A stretch of DNA of 6,217 nucleotides from Pseudomonadales bacterium. Its GTDB lineage: Bacteria > Pseudomonadota > Gammaproteobacteria > Pseudomonadales > UBA7239. The position numbers and the translations under genes were made by a program. Below the pieces are notes generated by a model, which saw only the letters and a list, made by a program, of their open reading frames with translations, ran no database searches and was not told the DNA's origin. Of the stretch, positions 1 to 6,217 are shown piece after piece; within the stretch, counting starts at the first letter, position 1, and each line of letters opens with the position of its first letter. The stretch is from NCBI GenBank assembly GCA_020443005.1, contig JAGRJA010000510.1:1-6217 (forward strand). Direction: 5' to 3'.

Positions 1-993
1 ATTACAAACAGGAATATCGAGGATTGGGTCGCTGAACTCACAGCACTGGCAAGCGCCGCCTGGAATGCCGAAGTTTTTGTCTTTGATGACCAGGCTATCA
101 CGCTTGGCAAAATGGTTGTCGGCATTCTTCTGCTGTTTACCGGTATCTGGATAGCCAAACTTTTCACCCGCTTCATTGGGCGATGGATGCTAAGCCGGCT
201 GGGCCTGAATGAAGGCATCAGCGCAGCCGTACAGACCGTGGTTTTTTACATCCTGCTTATTACCGTTGTGCTTTTTGCGTTGAAGCTGATCAATGTACCC
301 CTCACTGTATTCACCGTTATCGGTGGCGCACTGGCTCTTGGTATCGGTATTGGCAGCCAGAACCTGATGAGCAATTTCATGAGCGGTCTTATCCTTCTGG
401 CCGAAAGACCAATCCGGGTCGGGGATTTTGTCCAGATTAATAACCTGAGCGGCATTGTCTCGCACATCGGTGCTCGCAGCACCAATATCACCACTCCGGA
501 AAACATCGACATCATAGTGCCTAACAGCAGCTTTCTTGAAGACCATGTCACAAACTGGACACTTAACGACAATAAAATCCGTACCAGCATTCTGGTCGGC
601 GTGACTTATGGCAGCAATGTCCGTGAAGTCACAAAACTTTTAAAACGCGCTGCAGATACTCACGGTAAAGTGCTCAAACAGCCTTCACCCATCGTTCTCT
701 TCAAAAACTTCGGGAATGACGCCCTTGAGTTCGAGTTGCTCATCTGGGTAAACATGAAACGGCTTATTGAACGCCTGATGATTGAAAGTGACCTGCGCTA
801 CCAGATAGAACATCTGTTTCGGGAAGCAGGTATTGTAATAGCCTTTCCTCAAAGGGATGTTCACCTTGATACAATGCGGCCACTGGAATTAAAAATGATT
901 CAGGAATTACCCAACAGAGAGGCTAACCCGCAGGAAATCAAAAAAGAAGAGCCGGGCGGCCTTGACGAAGAACATCCAGAAAAAAGGGAATAG
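1..993 (+). CDS. MscS-superfamily mechanosensitive ion channel, C-terminal part (5' end outside window)
   Basis: The frame is open from the first base to a TAG at 991-993, so this is the end of a longer gene. The ATG at 112 is only an internal methionine, because the frame upstream of it is open and reads as plausible protein. Seen: hydrophobic segments at about nt 112-170 and 226-290, then a glycine/alanine-rich pore-lining helix at about nt 322-387 (GGALALGIGIGSQNLMSNF). This runs into ERPIRVGDFV and the beta-domain motif IIVPNSSF, followed by the alpha/beta cytoplasmic domain. The last 30 or so residues are highly charged and look disordered. Known: MscS channels sit in the inner membrane as heptamers and release solutes on hypo-osmotic shock. 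The pore-helix sequence, SQN with a downstream ERPIRVGD, resembles the larger MscK/MscM-like members more than the small E. coli MscS. Whether this copy has a periplasmic N-terminal extension cannot be seen. It converges on sodB and shares its terminator. Family assignment is firm; subfamily and symbol are not. Confidence 0.93.
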   Translation: MTNRNIEDWVAELTALASAAWNAEVFVFDDQAITLGKMVVGILLLFTGIWIAKLFTRFIGRWMLSRLGLNEGISAAVQTVVFYILLITVVLFALKLINVPLTVFTVIGGALALGIGIGSQNLMSNFMSGLILLAERPIRVGDFVQINNLSGIVSHIGARSTNITTPENIDIIVPNSSFLEDHVTNWTLNDNKIRTSILVGVTYGSNVREVTKLLKRAADTHGKVLKQPSPIVLFKNFGNDALEFELLIWVNMKRLIERLMIESDLRYQIEHLFREAGIVIAFPQRDVHLDTMRPLELKMIQELPNREANPQEIKKEEPGGLDEEHPEKRE

Positions 994-1012
994 CTACAGC
1001 TCCTCCCTACGC

Positions 1013-1040
1013 AAAAAAACCGGCAAAAGCCGGTTTTTTT
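1013..1040. terminator. Bidirectional Rho-independent terminator between mscS-like gene and sodB
   Basis: Seven A, then CCGGC, an AAAA loop, GCCGG and seven T. The 5-bp GC stem (1020-1024 with 1029-1033) is perfect, and the flanking A and T tracts extend the pairing. Either strand gives a GC hairpin followed by a U tract, so it can end the channel transcript (stop at 993) and the sodB transcript (stop at 1063, approaching from the right). The stem is short, but its placement between two convergent genes supports the call. Confidence 0.92.
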
Positions 1041-1062
1041 CATGCAATTCAAGCTGAGACTA

Positions 1063-1641
1063 TCAACCCAGATTACTGTTGGCAAAATCCCAGTTCACCA
1101 GATTCCAGAAATGTTCAACATAGGAAGGACGGGCATTTCGATAATCGATGTAATAGGCGTGCTCCCAAACATCAATTGTCAGAACAGGCGTTGTACCTTC
1201 TGTTAACGGACAACCGGCTGCACCCATATTAACGATTTCCAGTTCACCGGCTGCATTTTTAACCAGCCAGGTCCAGCCTGAACCGAAATTTCCAACAGCG
1301 GAAGCACTAAACTTTTCCTTGAAAGCGTCGAATGAACCAAAGGCCTTGTCAATCGCTGCTGCAATGGCACCTGCAGGTGCGCCACCACCATTCGGACTCA
1401 GGCAGTTCCAGTAAAAAGTATGGTTATAGATCTGTGCTGCGTTGTTGTAGATGCCACCTGAAGCCGTCTTGATAATATCTTCCAGGGATTTACCTTCAAA
1501 TTCTGTTCCGGGTACAAGTTTATTCAAATTAACCACATAGGCATTGTGGTGTTTACCATAATGAAACTCGAGCGTTTCAGCAGAAATGTGCGGAGCCAAA
1601 GCATCCTGAGCGTAAGGAAGTGCGGGTAATTCAAAAGCCAT
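1063..1641 (-). CDS. sodB: Superoxide dismutase [Fe], SodB
   Basis: A cytoplasmic enzyme that converts superoxide to hydrogen peroxide and oxygen. The 192-residue product matches the usual length of the E. coli enzyme (193) and begins MAFELPALPYAQDALAPH, as the family does. Metal ligands are all present: His27, His74, Asp157 (in DVWEHAYY) and His161. Also present are HYGKHH (27-32), NHTFYWNCL (73-81), NFGSGWTWLV (118-127) and the C-terminal EHFWNLVNW. Gln70 sits in the helical position that carries the active-site glutamine in Fe-type enzymes, which favours Fe over Mn. The reading frame is open to an ATG at 1698, but the start at 1641 is chosen: homology begins exactly there and AAGGAAA lies 7-8 bases upstream, while the 19 extra residues look unlike the family. 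The gene is divergent from the glycosyltransferase and ends at a shared terminator, so it is probably monocistronic. In E. coli sodB responds to iron through Fur and the sRNA RyhB; I see no clear Fur box here. Confidence 0.98.
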   Translation of the reverse strand: MAFELPALPYAQDALAPHISAETLEFHYGKHHNAYVVNLNKLVPGTEFEGKSLEDIIKTASGGIYNNAAQIYNHTFYWNCLSPNGGGAPAGAIAAAIDKAFGSFDAFKEKFSASAVGNFGSGWTWLVKNAAGELEIVNMGAAGCPLTEGTTPVLTIDVWEHAYYIDYRNARPSYVEHFWNLVNWDFANSNLG

Positions 1642-1647
1642 AAATAA

Positions 1648-1654
1648 TTTCCTT
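1648..1654 (-). promoter_or_regulatory. Ribosome binding site of sodB
   Basis: On the minus strand this reads AAGGAAA, with the AAGGA core 8 bases from the ATG at 1641. It is the strongest Shine-Dalgarno-like site in the window. It decides the sodB start in favour of 1641 over the upstream in-frame ATG at 1698. Confidence 0.8.
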
Positions 1655-1701
1655 TTCCGTAAAGTTCGGGGGAGATGATTAATACAAATCCAGAGCAAGG
1701 C

Positions 1702-1731
1702 AATCTAACAAAATTCAGGGAAACTTGCCAA
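1702..1731 (-). promoter_or_regulatory. Candidate sodB promoter (extended -10)
   Basis: On the minus strand, TTGGCA (1726-1731; 5 of 6 to TTGACA) is followed after 18 bp by TAGATT (1702-1707; 4 of 6 to TATAAT). The -10 box is preceded by TG plus one base, the extended -10 arrangement. Transcription would begin near 1695, giving a leader of about 54 bases. This is a motif match only. The -35 hexamer is shared with the palindrome at 1727-1741 and overlaps a plus-strand -35-like element. Confidence 0.45.
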
Positions 1732-1755
1732 TAGCATTGGCCGAAATGTTAGGAT
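1725..1755 (+). promoter_or_regulatory. Candidate glycosyltransferase promoter (with an alternative just downstream)
   Basis: TTGCCA (1725-1730; 5 of 6 to TTGACA) and TAGGAT (1750-1755; 4 of 6 to TATAAT) lie 19 bp apart, and the -10 is preceded by TG plus one base. The spacing is on the long side. An alternative is TTGAAA at 1759-1764 with TAACAT at 1783-1788 (18 bp), which would start transcription only about 17 bases before the GTG. Sequence alone does not decide between them. Confidence 0.3.
1727..1741. promoter_or_regulatory. Perfect 15-bp palindrome, possible operator
   Basis: GCCAAT, a 3-base spacer (AGC), then ATTGGC: a perfect inverted repeat with 6-bp arms, lying in the middle of the 170-bp region between the divergent sodB and glycosyltransferase genes. 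It overlaps the -35-like hexamers assigned to both directions. Dyad symmetry of this size is typical of a dimeric repressor or activator site. It has no U tract and is not a terminator. The sequence does not match the consensus for Fur, SoxS, OxyR or IscR as I know them, so no regulator is named. Confidence 0.4.
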
Positions 1756-1811
1756 GGGTTGAAATCAGCAGATCTCTCCTTTTAACATCAGCCCTCAGGT
1801 TGTAAACCCTT

Positions 1812-3146
1812 GTGAGCGTGACTCAATACCTTGAAAAATACGCTGAAGCAATTGTTGCTTCACCACTTTTGAATCGTGTTGAAAACAATTTTCATCATGT
1901 ACTGGTCATCCCGGCTTGTTGTGAAGAGACAAGCCTGCTGGGCCCAGTGCTGGGAAATACATTTCCAGATAACCTCCTGCTGATTCTCGTCATCAATCAG
2001 CACAACCAATCGACCGATAAAACCAGACAGAAAAATCAGGCGCTGTTAGGCTATATACAACGCCATTGCCAGCAACTCGATTTTTGCCCGAGAGAAAACC
2101 TCTATTATTTTTCTGTCGCAAAAAACCTTCGCTCAGGTAAAGGCAATGCGGTCATTGTCGTGGATCGTTTTACGAAGGGCTGGACGCTCCCCGAGAAACA
2201 GGGCGTTGGCCTTGCCAGAAAAATCGGTGCGGATATTGCGCTTTGTCTTATCCATAAACAAAAGGTGCTCAGCTCCTGGATCCACAGTAGCGATGCAGAT
2301 ACGAAACTGCCTGACAATTATTTCTTCAAAGAAACAGGGCGAGAGATTTCAGCCAGAACAAGCAATTTCAAACACCAATTTTCAGAAGACCCGGTCGGCT
2401 TATCCACACTGCTTTATGAGATCTCACTGCGATATTATTTTTATGCCCTGCGCTTCTGTCGTTCACCCTATGCCTATTTCAGCATCGGCAGCACACTCGC
2501 CTTTCACCACGAGCACTATGCCGCGGTGAGAGGCTTTCCCAAACGCAACGCCGGTGAAGATTTTTACCTGCTGAACAAACTGGCCAAGACGGGAAACATC
2601 ATTTTTCAGAAAAATGTCACTGTCCACATCGAATCCCGCTTCTCCGACAGAGTACCTTTCGGAACAGGGCCCGCAGCGAAAAACATCTCCCTGCTTGAAA
2701 AGCCTGTCGATGACTATCTCTACTATCACCCGGGGATATTTGTTTTTCTTGAGCGTACACTATCGAACTTCCCCGCTTTGTTTGAAAACAATGCGTCGTG
2801 GCGGGAACTCGATACACGCATTATTTCAATACTTGAAAGCATGGGATTCATGAAAGCCATCCATCATGCAAAAACGCATAGCCGTAACGCCGAAGGGTTT
2901 GTGCGTCATTTACATCAATGGTTTGACGCATTCAGGACACTGAAATTCATACACCTTGTCCGGGACAGCTACTTGCACTCAGTCAATCTGTCCACGATGC
3001 TTCGGGCAGGAGTGAATTCAGGATTATTTTCGGAACAGATACTCAGCGGCCTGAATCCGGATCAACTTGCTTTTAATGACCTGAAGCGGATCAATGATCA
3101 TCTGGGCAACATCCCGCAGAGAACAATCCCGCCGAGAACACCCTGA
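1812..3146 (+). CDS. Soluble GT-A-fold (family 2-like) glycosyltransferase, acceptor unknown
   Basis: A 444-residue protein with GT-A glycosyltransferase marks. They are the N-terminal strand and nucleotide-binding motif VIPACCEE (32-39), GVGLARKIGAD (131-141), and DAD in HSSDADTKLPDNY (159-170), the metal and sugar-nucleotide DxD. A glycine-containing acceptor-side strand follows (FSIGSTLAF, 223-231), then GED at 248-250, where the catalytic ED is expected. SRFSDRVPFGTG (275-286) follows. The last 140 or so residues are predicted helical and match no domain I recognise. No signal peptide or membrane segment is visible, so it should be cytosolic or peripheral, unlike many polysaccharide synthases of GT2. 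The start is GTG at 1812: an in-frame TAA at 1803-1805 bars anything upstream, and no in-frame ATG occurs until deep in the protein. A second GTG at 1818 is possible. The ribosome site is weak (CAGG at 1796-1799, 12 bases away). It is divergent from sodB and convergent with rimO, so context gives no pathway. The fold call is good; donor, acceptor and product are unknown. Confidence 0.8.
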   Translation: MSVTQYLEKYAEAIVASPLLNRVENNFHHVLVIPACCEETSLLGPVLGNTFPDNLLLILVINQHNQSTDKTRQKNQALLGYIQRHCQQLDFCPRENLYYFSVAKNLRSGKGNAVIVVDRFTKGWTLPEKQGVGLARKIGADIALCLIHKQKVLSSWIHSSDADTKLPDNYFFKETGREISARTSNFKHQFSEDPVGLSTLLYEISLRYYFYALRFCRSPYAYFSIGSTLAFHHEHYAAVRGFPKRNAGEDFYLLNKLAKTGNIIFQKNVTVHIESRFSDRVPFGTGPAAKNISLLEKPVDDYLYYHPGIFVFLERTLSNFPALFENNASWRELDTRIISILESMGFMKAIHHAKTHSRNAEGFVRHLHQWFDAFRTLKFIHLVRDSYLHSVNLSTMLRAGVNSGLFSEQILSGLNPDQLAFNDLKRINDHLGNIPQRTIPPRTP

Positions 3147-3169
3147 AAACAGCTCAAGCCGCACCCAAC

Positions 3170-4495
3170 CTATAAAACACCTTCCCTGGTGACCCATAAA
3201 TCATACTCATCGGCATGCTCTACCGTAGCCTTGACAATATCACCCGGTTTGACAGCAAAGTCCCCATTCAGGTAAACCAGACCGTCAATTTCAGGCGCAT
3301 CAGCAAACGATCGGCCAACGGCCCCCTGCTCATCCACCTCATCAATCAATACATCAATGGTTTTACCCAAACGCCTCCTGAGCCTTGATTCACTGATCAA
3401 CTGCTGGGTTTGCATGAATCTTTCCCAGCGCTGCTGTTTAACCTCCTCCGGAACAGGGTGAGCAAACGCATTGGCGCTTGCTCCCTCAACCGCCGAATAC
3501 TGAAAACAACCCACCCGGTCAAGTTGTGCTTCCTGAAGCCAGTCAAGCAAATACTGGAAATCCGATTCACGCTCACCGGGAAAGCCAACAATAAATGTGC
3601 TGCGTAAGGTCAGGTCGGGACAGATATTGCGCCATGCCCTGATTCTCTCCAGCACATTCTCGGAGGCAGCCGGCCTTTTCATCGATTTCAGAATTGTCGG
3701 ACTGGCATGCTGAAAGGGAATATCCAGATAGGGCAATATTCTTCCCTCTGCCATGAGAGGAATCAGATGATCTACATGAGGATAGGGGTAAACATAATGC
3801 AACCGGACCCAGATGCCCAGTTCCCCGAGCGCTTCGCAGAGTTCCTGTACGCGTGTTTTTACAGGCCTTCCTTGCCAGAAACCGGTCTTGTATTTCATAT
3901 CGACACCATAGGCACTGGTATCCTGGGAGATCACCAGTAATTCTTTCACGCCACTATCCACCAGGCGCTTTGCCTCATCAAGCACACTGCCAATCGGACG
4001 ACTGACAAGATCACCGCGCAAGGAGGGGATGATGCAAAAGCTGCAACGGTGATTACAACCTTCTGAAATCTTGAGGTAGGCATAATGGCGCGGAGTCAAC
4101 TTGATACCCTGTGGGGGCACAAGGTCTGTCAAGGGGTTATGCTCGGCCGAAAACGGCAGCACATCATGTACAGCCTGCACAACCTGTTCATACTGATGTG
4201 GGCCACTCACACTCAATACATTAGGATGGGTTTCACGAATCAGTTTTTCATCACCGCCCAGACAGCCGGTAACAATCACTCTGCCATTCTCGGCCATGGC
4301 TTCTCCGATAGCATCAAGCGATTCCTGCTTGGCACTGTCAATGAAGCCGCAGGTATTGACCACAACAACACTGGCATCATGATAATCGCCGGTAACTTCA
4401 TATCCCTCCATTCTCAATTGGGTAATAATACGCTCGGAATCAACAAGCGCTTTTGGGCAACCAAGACTAACAAGACCAATTTTAGGCGCTGACAT
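3170..4495 (-). CDS. rimO: Ribosomal protein S12 methylthiotransferase RimO
   Basis: A radical-SAM enzyme that adds a methylthio group to the beta carbon of a conserved aspartate (Asp88/89) of ribosomal protein S12. At 441 residues it equals the E. coli enzyme. The N-terminal methylthiotransferase domain has its three cluster cysteines at 13 (SLGCPKALVDSE), 49 (NTCGFI) and 78 (TGCLGG). The radical-SAM cluster motif CxxxCxxC is CNHRCSFC (147-154), followed by IIPSLRGDLVSRP. YLDIPFQHAS (256-265) and TFIVGFPGE (300-308) are core family motifs. A TRAM domain occupies about 375-440. ALVDSE and GDLVSRPIG separate it from the tRNA-modifying relative MiaB. The ATG at 4495 is supported by homology from MSAPKIGLVSLGCPKA; no strong Shine-Dalgarno is visible, only an A/T-rich leader. 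It is divergent from msbA and ends 23 bp from the glycosyltransferase stop with no terminator between. Confidence 0.98.
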   Translation of the reverse strand: MSAPKIGLVSLGCPKALVDSERIITQLRMEGYEVTGDYHDASVVVVNTCGFIDSAKQESLDAIGEAMAENGRVIVTGCLGGDEKLIRETHPNVLSVSGPHQYEQVVQAVHDVLPFSAEHNPLTDLVPPQGIKLTPRHYAYLKISEGCNHRCSFCIIPSLRGDLVSRPIGSVLDEAKRLVDSGVKELLVISQDTSAYGVDMKYKTGFWQGRPVKTRVQELCEALGELGIWVRLHYVYPYPHVDHLIPLMAEGRILPYLDIPFQHASPTILKSMKRPAASENVLERIRAWRNICPDLTLRSTFIVGFPGERESDFQYLLDWLQEAQLDRVGCFQYSAVEGASANAFAHPVPEEVKQQRWERFMQTQQLISESRLRRRLGKTIDVLIDEVDEQGAVGRSFADAPEIDGLVYLNGDFAVKPGDIVKATVEHADEYDLWVTREGVL

Positions 4496-4519
4496 TTTTA
4501 AACCATTAAAAATAAAGGC

Positions 4520-4528
4520 ATTGTAACA
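4520..4528 (-). promoter_or_regulatory. Candidate extended -10 promoter for rimO
   Basis: On the minus strand this reads TGTTACAAT, a TG-N extended -10 with TACAAT matching TATAAT at 5 of 6. A TTGTCT at 4547-4552 is a fair -35 match but lies 21 bp upstream, which is too far for a normal spacer, so an extended -10 without a proper -35 is more likely. The start would be near 4513, about 18 bases before the rimO ATG. Confidence 0.4.
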
Positions 4529-4569
4529 ACTATTTAAAACGAAAAAGACAACCCTGCTACCCGATACTG

Positions 4570-4575
4570 TATAAT
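4570..4575 (+). promoter_or_regulatory. Candidate -10 element for msbA
   Basis: An exact TATAAT 31 bases before the msbA ATG, which would start transcription near 4582 and leave a leader of about 25 bases. The best upstream partner is AAGACA (4545-4550; 4 of 6), 19 bp away, so the -35 is poor. The stretch 4576-4606 shows no clear Shine-Dalgarno sequence. Confidence 0.45.
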
Positions 4576-4606
4576 TTCAGCCTCTTTTCAAACCCAAACA
4601 GTAAAA

Positions 4607-6217
4607 ATGAGCACAAAGCGCGAAAACGGCAAGTCAGGTCTTGAAATCTACCTGCGATTACTCACTTATATGAAACCCTTATTACTGACCTTCGGGCTCA
4701 GTATTTTCGGTTATTTTATATTTGCCTCTACCCAGCCCATGATTCCGAAACTGCTCGAGATCATCATAGAGGCCGTCGAGAAAAAAGATCACGCGCAGCG
4801 CATTATTTTTCCGCTTTATGCAATTGCCATTTTTACAGCCAGAGGTCTGGGTTCTTTTCTCGGCAACTATTACATGGCATGGGTATCCGGAAAACTTGTG
4901 CAGACATTGCAAACCAGTGTGTTTGATCACCTTACAACCCTGCCCGCCCATTTTTTTGACACGAATAACAGCGGGCAATTGATAGGCCGCCTGACCAATA
5001 GCATCTATATGGTTACAGGCGCTGCCACCAATGCAGTCAAGGTTGTTTTAAGGGAGGGTATGACGGTTATCTTTCTGCTCTGTTATATTTTTTACCTCAA
5101 CTGGCAACTGTCATTAATATTTATTTTAATCGCACCTCTTATTGCCGGCCTGGTGGCGTACGCGAGCAAACGCTTTCGAAAAATAAGTCATAAAATCCAG
5201 AATATTGCCGGGAATGTTTTGCAAATAGCGTCTGAAATGATCAGTGGTTACCGGGTAATGCGCAGCTTTGGTGGAGAAAGTTATGAGCAAAACCGTTTCC
5301 AGAAAGTGTGTAATGATAACTTCGAACAAAACATGAAAATGGCAAAATTGTCTTCACTGCAGACACCCGCCATGCAACTGCTTGTTTCCGTTGGATTGGC
5401 GCTGGTTATTTTCCTGATTCTCGACCCCGATATTCTTGCCAGAAACAGCACCGCCGAACTGGTCGGTTATCTCACTGCCGTGGGGCTGCTTCCCAAGCCC
5501 ATACGCCAGTTGAGTGAAGTCAACGCCACTATACAAAGAGGTATCGCCGGTGCCGAGATGATTTTTGAAATACTCGACACGCCTCATGAAAGTGACACGG
5601 GTGATATAGCATTGACGCGTGTCAGAGGCAAACTGACATTCAGAAATGTGAGCTTTCATTATCCCGGCAGCGAAGAGAAGGTTCTTCAAAATATTTCTGT
5701 ATCCATTGAACCCGGCCAGACCGTCGCACTTGTCGGCCGCTCCGGCAGTGGAAAGTCAACGCTGGCAAGCCTGCTACCCCGATTTTACGAAATCAGCGAA
5801 GGCTCTATCGCCATTGATGACATTGATATTCGAAACTACCGCCTGGACAGTTTGCGAAACCAGATCGCACTGGTCAGTCAGAATGTCACCCTCTTTAATG
5901 ACACAATTGCCAATAATATCGCCTATGGCGCTTTATCCGGCCACAGTAAGGATAAAGTCATTGAAGCTGCTGAGGCAGCCTATGCGCTCGATTTCATCAA
6001 CAACCTGCCACTTGGCATTGATACTGAAATTGGTGAGAACGGCCTGCAACTTTCCGGAGGACAAAGACAACGACTGGCTATTGCTCGTGCGCTACTGAAA
6101 GACGCACCGATACTGATTCTCGATGAAGCAACTTCAGCACTGGATACAGAGTCAGAGCAGAACATACAGGCAGCGCTTGAAAAGGTCATGGCAAACCGTA
6201 CAACACTGGTCATTGCC
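4607..6217 (+). CDS. msbA: Lipid A export ATP-binding/permease protein MsbA (3' end outside window)
   Basis: An inner-membrane ABC exporter, a homodimer that flips core-lipid A from the cytoplasmic to the periplasmic leaflet for LPS assembly. The frame runs 537 codons from the ATG at 4607 to the right edge without a stop. Six membrane helices fall at about residues 25-47, 66-95, 146-166, 167-187, 251-275 and 284-308, with YMAWVSGKLV and LPAHFFDTNNSGQL between helices 2 and 3. The nucleotide-binding domain has Walker A GRSGSGKST (377-385, Lys383), the Q-loop VSQNVTLFNDTIANNIAY (Gln425), the signature LSGGQRQR (482-489), and Walker B ILILDEATSALD with Asp506 and catalytic Glu507. Each is one residue off the E. 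coli numbering, so the full protein should be about 583 residues with roughly 45 missing. The H-loop histidine is beyond the edge. VSQNVxLFNDTxANNIAY favours MsbA over generic multidrug exporters. In many gammaproteobacteria lpxK follows msbA; that cannot be seen here. Confidence 0.95.
   Translation, partial: MSTKRENGKSGLEIYLRLLTYMKPLLLTFGLSIFGYFIFASTQPMIPKLLEIIIEAVEKKDHAQRIIFPLYAIAIFTARGLGSFLGNYYMAWVSGKLVQTLQTSVFDHLTTLPAHFFDTNNSGQLIGRLTNSIYMVTGAATNAVKVVLREGMTVIFLLCYIFYLNWQLSLIFILIAPLIAGLVAYASKRFRKISHKIQNIAGNVLQIASEMISGYRVMRSFGGESYEQNRFQKVCNDNFEQNMKMAKLSSLQTPAMQLLVSVGLALVIFLILDPDILARNSTAELVGYLTAVGLLPKPIRQLSEVNATIQRGIAGAEMIFEILDTPHESDTGDIALTRVRGKLTFRNVSFHYPGSEEKVLQNISVSIEPGQTVALVGRSGSGKSTLASLLPRFYEISEGSIAIDDIDIRNYRLDSLRNQIALVSQNVTLFNDTIANNIAYGALSGHSKDKVIEAAEAAYALDFINNLPLGIDTEIGENGLQLSGGQRQRLAIARALLKDAPILILDEATSALDTESEQNIQAALEKVMANRTTLVIA

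Noticed and set aside
190..590. Two open frames of about 115 codons on the minus strand inside the channel gene
   Set aside because: They overlap a clearly conserved MscS-domain coding sequence, have no recognisable protein features, and are antisense shadows.
1642..1698. Upstream in-frame ATG at 1698 giving sodB a 19-residue N-terminal extension
   Set aside because: The family N-terminus aligns from the ATG at 1641, AAGGAAA is correctly placed for that start, the extra residues do not resemble a signal peptide, and the likely transcript starts near 1695, inside the extension.
1642..1811. Fur box upstream of sodB
   Set aside because: Nothing resembling the 19-bp GATAATGATAATCATTATC consensus is present; the short TGATTAATA near 1676 is too weak to claim.
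4682..5689. Several minus-strand open frames (about 67-111 codons) and a plus-strand frame at 5706-6098
   Set aside because: All lie within msbA, whose frame is continuous with every ABC exporter motif in register; none has its own protein signature.
4607..6217. Possible frameshift or pseudogene in msbA, because no stop is present
   Set aside because: Reading codon by codon gives 537 uninterrupted codons, with Walker A, Q-loop, signature and Walker B at the expected spacing; the gene simply runs off the window.
1..6217. A hidden defence island, mobile element, CRISPR array, tRNA or phage segment
   Set aside because: No direct-repeat arrays, transposase or integrase motifs or tRNA-like cloverleaf were seen, and almost all of the window is occupied by five well-formed genes. 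The longest gene-free stretch is 170 bp.

Overview
The window is an ordinary-looking chromosomal stretch from a bacterium that is most likely a gammaproteobacterium. The evidence is a Fe-type superoxide dismutase, a RimO and an MsbA that all read very close to their enterobacterial counterparts in length and motif placement, at moderate GC content. MsbA also implies a Gram-negative envelope with lipid A. I cannot name the genus from sequence alone.

Layout, left to right. (1) Positions 1-993, plus strand: the C-terminal part of a MscS-superfamily mechanosensitive channel whose 5' end lies outside the window. (2) 1013-1040: a symmetrical intrinsic terminator shared with the convergent next gene. 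(3) 1063-1641, minus strand: sodB, iron superoxide dismutase, complete. (4) 1642-1811: a 170-bp divergent intergenic region with a perfect 15-bp palindrome lying on the apparent -35 elements of two back-to-back promoters. (5) 1812-3146, plus strand: a soluble GT-A-fold (family 2-like) glycosyltransferase of unknown acceptor, with a GTG start. (6) 3170-4495, minus strand: rimO, the ribosomal protein S12 methylthiotransferase, complete and convergent with the glycosyltransferase across 23 bp with no visible terminator. (7) 4496-4606: a short divergent region holding candidate rimO and msbA promoters. (8) 4607-6217, plus strand: msbA, the lipid A flippase, open to the right edge and missing only its last few dozen codons.

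The genes do not form one operon: orientation alternates at every junction (+, -, +, -, +), so each is probably its own transcription unit within the window. A loose theme is envelope and stress physiology: osmotic safety valve, superoxide defence, glycan synthesis and lipid A export, with rimO as a translation-related housekeeping gene. The glycosyltransferase is the only product whose job is unclear. I saw no mobile element, CRISPR array, tRNA, rRNA or phage gene, and no convincing new multi-gene system. The most interesting items are the sodB/glycosyltransferase control region and the glycosyltransferase itself.
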